Source of the DNA: Dehalococcoidia bacterium
Lineage (GTDB): Bacteria > Chloroflexota > Dehalococcoidia > GIF9 > AB-539-J10
Assembly: GCA_030605665.1 (NCBI GenBank)
Contig: JAUWHW010000017.1
Coordinates: forward strand, 1 to 8,467
Length of the DNA stretch: 8,467 nucleotides
Direction: 5' to 3'
The notes under the pieces are model-generated. The model had not been told where the DNA came from. It did no database searches and worked only from the letters and a program-made list of their open reading frames with translations. This document shows, piece by piece, positions 1 to 5,281 of the stretch; within the stretch, counting starts at the first letter, position 1, and every line of letters begins with the position of its first letter. The translations under genes and the position numbers were made by a program.

Positions 1-93
1 AGGAGCTGGGCAAAATGCATCGCCTGCGGATATAGAGTAAAACTATCTGAGTTAGAGCCAGATAGACGATATGAAAATGCAGTTACTAGTTGA
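1..93 (+). CDS. C-terminal end of an unknown protein with a CxxC pair (partial)
   Basis: Frame 1 is open from the window edge to a TGA at 91-93 and reads as 30 residues, while frames 2 and 3 meet stops earlier (about 38 and 33). The fragment contains CIACGY at residues 6-11, a CxxCG knuckle typical of half a zinc ribbon, followed by a charged tail. The first half of any zinc site would lie outside the window. It ends 15 bases before the next start codon, so it is probably co-directional with the membrane gene downstream. The protein family cannot be told from 30 residues. The call rests only on the open frame and the CxxC motif. Confidence 0.4.
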   Translation, partial: RSWAKCIACGYRVKLSELEPDRRYENAVTS

Positions 94-108
94 TTTGAGA
101 GCTAAAAG

Positions 109-468
109 ATGAAAAAGGTAGGCATAGGTATAGCTTGTGCCATATTTTGGGTGATGGCTATATTGCCAATTCTTCTCCTCGGGGAGTATGAGTGGCCAGA
201 CTGGTTTGGTTACTTGAATATGGCTTGTTGGGCCGGTGGCATAGGGACTAGTATAGCTTTACTTGTTATGACAACTAAAAGGATGAAAGTGGGAGGTATA
301 GCTTGTGGTATATTTTGGGTGATGGCTATATTGCCAATTATTAAGTGGGGGTGGGCATATATGCCAGACTGGATTGCTTATTTAGATATGGCTGGTTGGA
401 TGGGTGGCATAGGGACTAGTATAGCTTTAATTGCTATGGCAATTAAGCGGAGGAAAGGCAGGAAATAA
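109..468 (+). CDS. small membrane protein built of two tandem two-helix units
   Basis: This is a 119-residue hydrophobic protein of no family I recognise. It has four likely membrane segments at about residues 5-24, 38-55, 62-79 and 95-112, with basic ends (KR at 57-58, KRRKGRK at 113-119) that suggest both loops after helices 2 and 4 are cytoplasmic. Residues 7-58 and 63-114 align without gaps at an offset of 56, and I count 35 of 52 identical. Shared blocks include IFWVMAILPI, PDW and GGIGTSIAL. The linker (GEYEW versus GWAYM) is the variable part. ATG 109 is the first in-frame start. An internal ATG at 283, after AAAAGG, could be the relic start of a once separate copy. It ends 2 bases before aroQ, so the two are probably cotranslated. 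No function can be assigned. Confidence 0.75.
   Translation: MKKVGIGIACAIFWVMAILPILLLGEYEWPDWFGYLNMACWAGGIGTSIALLVMTTKRMKVGGIACGIFWVMAILPIIKWGWAYMPDWIAYLDMAGWMGGIGTSIALIAMAIKRRKGRK
115..450 (+). repeat. in-gene tandem duplication, two units of 168 bp
   Basis: Positions 115-282 and 283-450 are two head-to-tail copies with a constant offset of 168 bases (56 codons). For example, GCTTGTG occurs at 133 and 301, and GGTGGCATAGGGACTAGT at 235 and 403. Long stretches are identical at the DNA level, including ATATTTTGGGTGATGGCTAT near 142 and 310. The similarity at silent positions suggests the duplication is fairly recent, while the middle of the unit has diverged. The reading frame is kept because the unit is a multiple of three. 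Confidence 0.85.
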
Positions 469-470
469 AA

Positions 471-917
471 GTGAAAATCTTAGTTGTTAATGGACCGAAC
501 TTAAACATGCTGGGTAAACGAGACAAGGAAACATATGGAGAAAAGACTTTAGCCGAAATCGATTCTCTAATGAGGGAGCAAGGTGAAACATTAAATGTGG
601 AAGTGGTGACCTTCCAGTCCAATAGCGAAGGCGCCCTTATAGATTTTATTCAACAACAAGCAGATTCAACCGATGGCATAATTATTAACCCCGGGGCTCT
701 TACTCACTATGGTCTTTCACTATGCGATGCTTTAGCTGATACCAAGCTGCCAATAATTGAAGTTCATTTATCTAATATTTACGCTCGGGAGGAGTGGAGA
801 GCTAAATCTGTAATAGCTCCCATCGCCAAGGGACAAATCAGTGGATTGGGCTGGAGGGGATATATCGCTGCCTTGCGAACTTTAGTAGCTGAACTAAAGG
901 GAGAAAAGTGGGTATAA
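471..917 (+). CDS. aroQ: type II 3-dehydroquinate dehydratase
   Basis: It converts 3-dehydroquinate to 3-dehydroshikimate in the shikimate pathway of aromatic amino acid synthesis; the enzyme is a cytosolic dodecamer in this family. The 148-residue length is normal. Visible family motifs are NGPNLNMLG (7-15), the loop with Arg17 and catalytic Tyr22 (ETYG), FQSNSEG (48-54), INPGA (72-76), and EVHLSNI with His99 followed by Arg106. The fourth motif reads NPGALTHYG where NPGAYTHTS is more usual, a mild variation. The start is GTG 471, preceded by AGGAAA at a suitable distance inside the end of the upstream gene. The end overlaps the pepP-like start by 10 bases, so translation of the two is probably coupled. 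aroQ next to an M24 peptidase and efp is a conserved order in many Gram-positive-type genomes (yqhS-yqhT-efp in B. subtilis). Confidence 0.96.
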   Translation: MKILVVNGPNLNMLGKRDKETYGEKTLAEIDSLMREQGETLNVEVVTFQSNSEGALIDFIQQQADSTDGIIINPGALTHYGLSLCDALADTKLPIIEVHLSNIYAREEWRAKSVIAPIAKGQISGLGWRGYIAALRTLVAELKGEKWV

Positions 918-2005
918 ACCGACTGCAGAAGCTGCGACCTACGATTGCCGAAAAGGGCTTGGATGTCCTTTTAGTTTCCTTGCCTGAGAGCTACCGTTAC
1001 CTTTCTGGATTTACCGGCTCCTCGGGATGGCTGCTTATCTCAGATAGCCATGCCATTCTAACTACCGACTCTCGCTATACAGAACAAGCTAAACGAGAGA
1101 CACGGGATTTTGAGGTCATACAAATTAGAGGAGAATTAGATAACTGGCTTCCTGAGTTGGCATCTGATTTGCGATGGCATAAATTAGGCTTTGAGGCGAA
1201 TCACCTTTCGTTCGCTGCTCATCATAAGCTCAGCGAAACCATAAAGGCAAAGCAACTTAACCTAGCGCTTGTTCCTACCACTAACTTAGTGGAGCGCCTC
1301 CGCTCTATAAAGGAACCGGGAGAGCTGGAGCTTATCACAAAAGCAGTAGAGCTAATCGACGCTGCTTTTGAACAGGCAAGAGCGATAATTCATCCAGGTA
1401 TAACAGAAAAAGAAGCAGCTTGGGAGATTGAGAAGTTCCTGCGGCAGAATGGAAGTGAGGGAGTAGCTTTTGACCCTATAGTAGCCTCAGGCCCCAATTC
1501 AGCTTTACCTCACGCCAAGCCCACAGAAAGAATAATACACACTGGCGAAGCAGTGCTAATTGATATGGGAGCCAAAATTGGTGGTTACTGTAGCGATTTT
1601 AGCCGCACATTATGCCTAGGTAAAGCTCTGATAGCTGACAGCTTTCAGCTATCAGCTATTTATAATGTCGTTTTGGAAGCACAACTCGCAGCTATAGATA
1701 GAATCGAATCAGGCATGACTGCCGCTGAAGCAGACAGGCTAGCTCGGAGCATTGTTGAGCAAGCTGGCTACGGAGATGTCTTTGGACACGGTCTGGGACA
1801 CGGCATTGGGATAGCAGTACACGAGCTTCCTGTGCTTAGTTCCAGCTCCTCAAATTTGCTCGCCGATGGCATGGTTTTTACCATAGAACCTGGAATTTAC
1901 ATCACCGGATTAGGTGGTGTTAGAATTGAGGATATGGTGACTTTGGAGAAAGGCAGAGCTAAAGTGCTCACCAGGTCAGAGAAAGCATTACAGCATGCCA
2001 CGTGA
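908..2005 (+). CDS. pepP: M24B metallopeptidase, Xaa-Pro aminopeptidase/prolidase type
   Basis: It is a cytosolic dinuclear metal peptidase that removes N-terminal residues preceding proline. Residues 1-130 form the creatinase-type N-terminal domain (YLSGFTGSSGWLLI, TDSRY) and residues 135-360 the pita-bread catalytic domain. The five metal ligands are visible: Asp219 (LIDMG), Asp230 (CSDFSRT), His298 (GHGLGHGIG), Glu327 (TIEPGIY) and Glu341 (RIEDM). His305 (AVHE) matches the usual catalytic histidine. The segment at 239-252 (KALIADSFQLSAIY) appears about four residues longer than the common form and coincides with a DNA palindrome at 1628-1655. The start is GTG 908 with AAGGGAG upstream, overlapping aroQ by 10 bases. 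Whether it acts on longer peptides (aminopeptidase P) or only dipeptides (prolidase) cannot be settled from sequence alone. Confidence 0.93.
   Translation: MGINRLQKLRPTIAEKGLDVLLVSLPESYRYLSGFTGSSGWLLISDSHAILTTDSRYTEQAKRETRDFEVIQIRGELDNWLPELASDLRWHKLGFEANHLSFAAHHKLSETIKAKQLNLALVPTTNLVERLRSIKEPGELELITKAVELIDAAFEQARAIIHPGITEKEAAWEIEKFLRQNGSEGVAFDPIVASGPNSALPHAKPTERIIHTGEAVLIDMGAKIGGYCSDFSRTLCLGKALIADSFQLSAIYNVVLEAQLAAIDRIESGMTAAEADRLARSIVEQAGYGDVFGHGLGHGIGIAVHELPVLSSSSSNLLADGMVFTIEPGIYITGLGGVRIEDMVTLEKGRAKVLTRSEKALQHAT
1628..1655. repeat. 11-bp inverted repeat inside the peptidase gene
   Basis: CTGATAGCTGA (1628-1638) and TCAGCTATCAG (1645-1655) are perfect reverse complements around a 6-base spacer. 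The palindrome encodes roughly residues 241-250 of the peptidase, in a surface stretch between the second metal aspartate and the next helix. The sequence is unlike the CATTGCGAG-type repeats elsewhere in the window and looks like a separate small dispersed element, with only one copy here. Confidence 0.6.
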
Positions 2006-2019
2006 ATTAATAAGTAACG

Positions 2020-2175
2020 AGATTGCTTCGTCGCTTGCGCTCCTCGCAAAGACAGCCTTTTGTCATTGCGAGCCCTTCGCCTCCTGTCATTCTGAGGGAG
2101 AGAAGTGACCGAAGAATCTCCTCTTCGCTTCGCTCGGAGCTTCGGCTCATCAGGACAGGCTCCGCGAAGCAATCT
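2020..2175. repeat. composite nested MITE-like repeat in the efp leader
   Basis: The element is bounded by perfect 11-bp inverted ends, AGATTGCTTCG (2020-2030) and CGAAGCAATCT (2165-2175). It breaks into parts. Positions 2020-2053 are one minus-oriented 34-bp module of the CATTGCGAG...GAAGCAATC type. Positions 2062-2175 are a plus-oriented module split open by other sequence. Inside that lies a different 35-bp module at 2086-2120 (GTCATTCTGAGG...GAAGAATCTC). The 2062-2175 part is the reverse complement of the repeat at 3655-3743, apart from an internal length difference. It carries no transposase and has no clear target-site duplication. Nearly all of the 206-bp gap between the peptidase and efp is this element, so any transcript reading through would carry a strongly folded leader. 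Confidence 0.85.
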
Positions 2176-2196
2176 GATGGCTGAATTCTTACACAG

Positions 2197-2203
2197 AAAG
2201 GAG
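2197..2203 (+). promoter_or_regulatory. ribosome binding site of efp
   Basis: AAAGGAG ends 8 bases before ATG 2212. It is the best Shine-Dalgarno match on the plus strand in this window and lies just outside the repeat, so the insertion left the efp translation signal intact. Confidence 0.75.
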
Positions 2204-2211
2204 ACTATTCT

Positions 2212-2772
2212 ATGATTGATGCTGGTGAATTGAGAAAGGGAAGCGCTATAGAGCTAGATGGGAAAATATATCAAATTACTGACTATCACCATATCAAGAT
2301 AGGGCGAGGGTCAGCCCAGATCCGATTACGGCTTTGCGATATTCGTAGCAACAATATTACTGAACGCTCTTTTCAGGCCAGCGACAAATTTACACCAGCT
2401 TTTCTGGAGCACCGCTCAGTCCAATACCTATATAGCGATAGCAGCCTGTATTACTTTATGGATAACAAGAGCTACGAACAACTAGCACTGACAGCTAACC
2501 AAATTGGGGAGGCAATAAACTACCTGAAAGAAGGACTAAATCTGGAGATTTTAACTCACAAAGGTGAGGCGGTAAGCATAGAGCTGCCTACTGCTGTGGA
2601 GCTTCAGGTAACAGAGACAGAGCCTGGCTTCAAAGGAGATACGGCAACCGGAGGTAATAAACCCGCCAAGGTAGAAACCGGCATTACTATTCAGGTCCCC
2701 CTTTTTATCACCATGGGGGATATCATTAAAGTTGATACCCGCAACGCGGGATATCTAGAAAAGGCAAGTTGA
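2212..2772 (+). CDS. efp: elongation factor P
   Basis: EF-P binds the ribosome between the P and E sites and relieves stalling at polyproline. The 186-residue length is standard. Three beta domains are visible: KOW-like residues 1-62, the first OB domain 65-126 (VQYLYSDSSLYYFMD), and the C-terminal OB domain 129-185 with the EF-P signature region TGITIQVPLFITMGDIIKVD. The tip residue that is modified in many bacteria is Arg32 (KIGRGSAQ). Escherichia coli has lysine at this place (Lys34, EpmA type), while Pseudomonas has a rhamnosylated Arg32 (EarP type). Neither EarP nor EpmA is encoded in this window, so modification is open. It has an AUG start with a strong ribosome binding site after the repeat-filled leader. 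The TGA overlaps the next gene's TTG start by 4 bases. Confidence 0.97.
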   Translation: MIDAGELRKGSAIELDGKIYQITDYHHIKIGRGSAQIRLRLCDIRSNNITERSFQASDKFTPAFLEHRSVQYLYSDSSLYYFMDNKSYEQLALTANQIGEAINYLKEGLNLEILTHKGEAVSIELPTAVELQVTETEPGFKGDTATGGNKPAKVETGITIQVPLFITMGDIIKVDTRNAGYLEKAS

Positions 2773-3440
2773 TAAAAGCCGATTTACATGTTCATACCTG
2801 CTACTCTATGGATTGTGGTACATCTTTAGAAGAGATAGTTAACCACTGCCTTAAAATAGGTATAAATTGCATTGCCGTAGTCGACCATAACACCATCGCT
2901 GGCGCCTTAAGGTTAAAAGAAATTGCCCCCTTCAAGGTAATCATTGCTGAGGAAATCCGAACACCTATAGGCGAATTGATGGGGTTGTTTCTCAGTGAAG
3001 AAGTCCCCCGGGGATTATCTGCTGAGGAAACAATAGCTCAGGTCAAAAGCCAGGGCGGGCTGGTTGGTATCCCTCATCCATTTGGGAGGTCACCTCTACA
3101 AAACTCTAAAAAACTATTAACAGAAGAGGTTTTATCACAGGTGGATATCATCGAGGTTTTTAATTCGCGCTCCCCATTTCCAGGTAGCTCTGCTAAAGTT
3201 CAAGAATTAGCCCTGAAGTACAGGCTGGCTACTAGCGCTGGAAGCGATGCTCACACTTCAGGCGAAATTGGCAAGGCTTACGTGGAAATGCCTGATTTCA
3301 ACAGTCCAAGCGATTTCTTAGTTAGTTTATCTCAAGGCAGGATATTTGGGAGTAGATCCAGTCCCTTAGTTCACCTTGTCACTACTTGGACAAAAGTAAG
3401 AAAACAACTTTACCCAAGGGGTAAAACTAGCTCTTGCTAA
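2769..3440 (+). CDS. PHP-domain metal-dependent phosphoesterase
   Basis: PHP-family proteins hydrolyse phosphoester bonds of nucleotides, RNA ends or sugar phosphates with a di- or trinuclear metal centre. In the 223 residues the PHP motifs are all present: DLHVHT (His7, His9), VVDHN (Asp39, His40), AEE (Glu61), GIPHPFG (His103) and GSDAH (Asp160, His162). So it should be catalytically competent, probably cytosolic, since no signal or membrane helix is seen. The start is TTG 2769 (upstream AAAAGG), overlapping the efp stop by 4 bases, and homology-like sequence begins at once (IKADLHVHT), which supports this start. The last 20 residues (about 204-223) look unconserved. It overlaps the formyltransferase start by 7 bases. 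The substrate is unknown; nucleoside bisphosphate or 5'-RNA phosphatase activity of the YciV type is one possibility. Confidence 0.88.
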   Translation: MIKADLHVHTCYSMDCGTSLEEIVNHCLKIGINCIAVVDHNTIAGALRLKEIAPFKVIIAEEIRTPIGELMGLFLSEEVPRGLSAEETIAQVKSQGGLVGIPHPFGRSPLQNSKKLLTEEVLSQVDIIEVFNSRSPFPGSSAKVQELALKYRLATSAGSDAHTSGEIGKAYVEMPDFNSPSDFLVSLSQGRIFGSRSSPLVHLVTTWTKVRKQLYPRGKTSSC

Positions 3441-4288
3441 ACATTGGTTGGTTTTCCACAGGCAGAGATGAAGCTGCACGACAGCTTTTGCAAGCGGTGC
3501 AAGAAAGTATCTCCACTGGTGAAATAAAGGGGAAGATTAACTTTGTTTTCAGTAATCGGGAACCAGGTGAGTCGCAAGAAAGCGACTTATTCTTTGAGTT
3601 AGTTCACGGCTATGGCATCCCCCTTATCTACTTTTCTTATAGGAAATTCAAGTCGAGATTGCTTCGCGGAGCCTGTCCTGAGCGAGATTCTTCAGTCGCT
3701 TCTCTCCCTCAGAATGACAAAAAGCGAAGGGCTCGCAATGACATCTTTCTGACAGAAAAGAGTAAGGACTGGCGTATCAAATATGATAGAGAGGTAAATA
3801 GGAGAATTGAAAGGTTTAATCCTGACCTTTGTGTCCTGGCTGGCTATATGCTTATTATAGGTGAAGAGCTATGCCAGAAATATAATATAATTAACCTTCA
3901 CCCAGCCCCCCCTGGTGGACCTGTAGGAAGCTGGCAAGAGGTAATATGGAAGTTGATAGAAAGTAAGGCCGAGGAGGCTGGGGCAATGATGCACTTAGTG
4001 ACTCCCGAATTAGATAGAGGGCCAGTGCTTAGTTATTGCCTTTTTCCTATCAACCGCAAACCCTTTGACCAATATTGGCAAAAAGAGGATAAAGAACCAC
4101 TGTTTAAGCTTATTCGTCAACACGAGCTTGGCCGAGAGTTCCCCCTCATCATTTCCACTCTTAAAGCTCTGAGCCGAGGGGAAATAGCTGTACAAAATGG
4201 CAAGGTACTTAATGCTCAAGGAAATATCATCCAGGGATATGATCTCACAGAGAAAATAAATCGGGCGGTGAAGGGGAACTTAACATGA
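3434..4288 (+). CDS. PurN-like formyltransferase carrying a repeat-encoded insert
   Basis: This 284-residue protein has the formyltransferase fold of PurN and the Fmt N-terminus, using 10-formyltetrahydrofolate. Catalytic residues are visible: Asn154 and His156 in INLHPAP and Asp194 in ELDRGPVL, with the preceding VLAGYMLIIG strand-loop (134-143). The N-terminal loop reads STGRDEAAR instead of the GSGSNLQ-type phosphate loop of PurN, so the acceptor may not be glycinamide ribonucleotide. Residues 75-103 (RLLRGACPE...KRRARND) are encoded by a dispersed DNA repeat and sit between the FSYRKF strand end and the helix RIKYDREVNRRI, a surface loop in PurN structures. The start is TTG 3434, overlapping the PHP gene by 7 bases with AAGGGG 12 bases upstream; no ATG lies nearby. 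The end overlaps the HAD gene by ATGA. Class assignment is firm, substrate unknown. Confidence 0.85.
   Translation: MLNIGWFSTGRDEAARQLLQAVQESISTGEIKGKINFVFSNREPGESQESDLFFELVHGYGIPLIYFSYRKFKSRLLRGACPERDSSVASLPQNDKKRRARNDIFLTEKSKDWRIKYDREVNRRIERFNPDLCVLAGYMLIIGEELCQKYNIINLHPAPPGGPVGSWQEVIWKLIESKAEEAGAMMHLVTPELDRGPVLSYCLFPINRKPFDQYWQKEDKEPLFKLIRQHELGREFPLIISTLKALSRGEIAVQNGKVLNAQGNIIQGYDLTEKINRAVKGNLT
3655..3743. repeat. dispersed repeat inserted in frame within the formyltransferase
   Basis: It runs from GAGATTGCTTCG (3655-3666) to CTCGCAATGACA (3732-3743). It is a minus-oriented copy of the 2062-2175 element, lacking about 25 bases of its middle part. The nested 35-bp module (3684-3718) differs from the leader copy (2086-2120) at only two positions by my alignment. 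The stretch has no stop in the host gene's frame and adds about 29 residues. Boundaries are uncertain by a few bases, and no target duplication is evident. Confidence 0.85.
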
Positions 4289-5274
4289 ACTTAATATGCT
4301 TTGACCTCGAAGGCCCTTTAGCCCCCCAGGATAATGCTTATGAGTTAATGAAGCTACTCCCCAACGGTGGTAAGATTTTCGAAGTCATTAGCAGGTACGA
4401 TGATTTATTGACCCTGGAAGGCAGAGAAGGCTATGCGCCAGGAGATACCTTAGCTCTTATCACTCCCTTCCTAGCCCGTCATGGGATAAAGGAAGGACAA
4501 ATCGCCACTATGGGACAGGAGGCTAAATTGACCCCGGGCGCCTCTGAATTGATCTCCAAAGTCAAATCTCGAGGCTGGCAAATATTTTGTATTAGCACCA
4601 GTTATGAGCAATATGCACTTGGCATCGCACAAAGGCTAGGAATTCCAGCTCAAAATGTAGCCTGCACCTCCTTCCCCTTAGACCAAATTTCCCATCTACT
4701 AAACCAGGATGATTTTACTTTGTTAAAGCGGGCAGAACAGGAATTTATAACCTTCACTCCTCAGCTAGATGATGCCAGGATAAAACAAGTCCTGGACCAT
4801 TTCTACTGGCAAGAGCTGCCCAGGACAAGTTCAGGGAGAATTATAAATAAAATTAAACCCGTGGGTGGAAAGCGCAAGCTAGAGGCATTGAGAGGCTTCG
4901 CCACAAAGACAGGAAAGCCGCTCTCCTACTGGATAGTAGTAGGAGATAGCATCACCGACTTCAAAATGCTTCAAGCTGTGGCTAAGGCTGGCGGATTAGC
5001 CATCGCCTTCAATGCTAACGAGTATGCCCTGCCTTACTGTACCATAAGCCTAGCATCCACCAGCCTGGATGATTTATGGATAGCTTTAGAAGCTTGGGAA
5101 GAGGGTAAGAGACGGGCAGTGGAATTGACAGTTAAGGAAAAGGAAAGGATAGGCGGACAAGGTGATAGGGAGTACTTCCATTGGCTAGCTGAAACTGAAG
5201 ATATATCCCGTCCTTTGGAAATTCACAGGAGGATTCGGCGCCTGGTCAGAGAGGAAGCTGCTAAACTGGGCTAA
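4285..5274 (+). CDS. HAD-superfamily hydrolase, DxE type (EhaR/ThrH-like)
   Basis: A 329-residue haloacid dehalogenase-fold protein, probably a cytosolic phosphatase or phosphotransferase. Motif I is CFDLEGPLAP with nucleophile Asp7 and Glu9 in place of the usual second Asp. Motif II is CISTSYEQY (Ser104). Motif III is the lysine-rich stretch KIKPVGGKRK (189-198), and motif IV is VVGDSITDFKML (Asp221, Asp225). Residues 15-70 and 125-185 would form caps, and the tail after 262 is helical and charged. The DLEGPL form recalls proteins annotated in methanogens as hydrogenase subunit EhaR, and also ThrH phosphoserine phosphatase (DLEGVL), but ThrH is about 205 residues, much shorter. No hydrogenase genes are nearby, so the EhaR name should not be taken as function. 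The start is ATG 4285, with AAGGGG 8 bases upstream and an ATGA overlap with the formyltransferase. Confidence 0.85.
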   Translation: MNLICFDLEGPLAPQDNAYELMKLLPNGGKIFEVISRYDDLLTLEGREGYAPGDTLALITPFLARHGIKEGQIATMGQEAKLTPGASELISKVKSRGWQIFCISTSYEQYALGIAQRLGIPAQNVACTSFPLDQISHLLNQDDFTLLKRAEQEFITFTPQLDDARIKQVLDHFYWQELPRTSSGRIINKIKPVGGKRKLEALRGFATKTGKPLSYWIVVGDSITDFKMLQAVAKAGGLAIAFNANEYALPYCTISLASTSLDDLWIALEAWEEGKRRAVELTVKEKERIGGQGDREYFHWLAETEDISRPLEIHRRIRRLVREEAAKLG

Positions 5275-5281
5275 TACTATA

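Noticed and set aside
1897..2172. A 91-residue minus-strand open frame running across the end of the peptidase and the composite repeat
   Set aside because: It is produced by the stop-poor repeat plus antisense coding DNA, has no sensible ribosome binding site, and reads the low-complexity repeat peptide. No family motif is present.
3655..3743. Sequencing or assembly error, or a pseudogene caused by insertion
   Set aside because: The frame continues on both sides, the catalytic residues after the insert are intact, and the same repeat family occurs in other genes here without disruption.
4285..5274. Hydrogenase subunit EhaR as the functional name of the HAD protein
   Set aside because: The resemblance is to a HAD family carrying that label, and no energy-converting hydrogenase genes are present. 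The motifs only support a HAD hydrolase.
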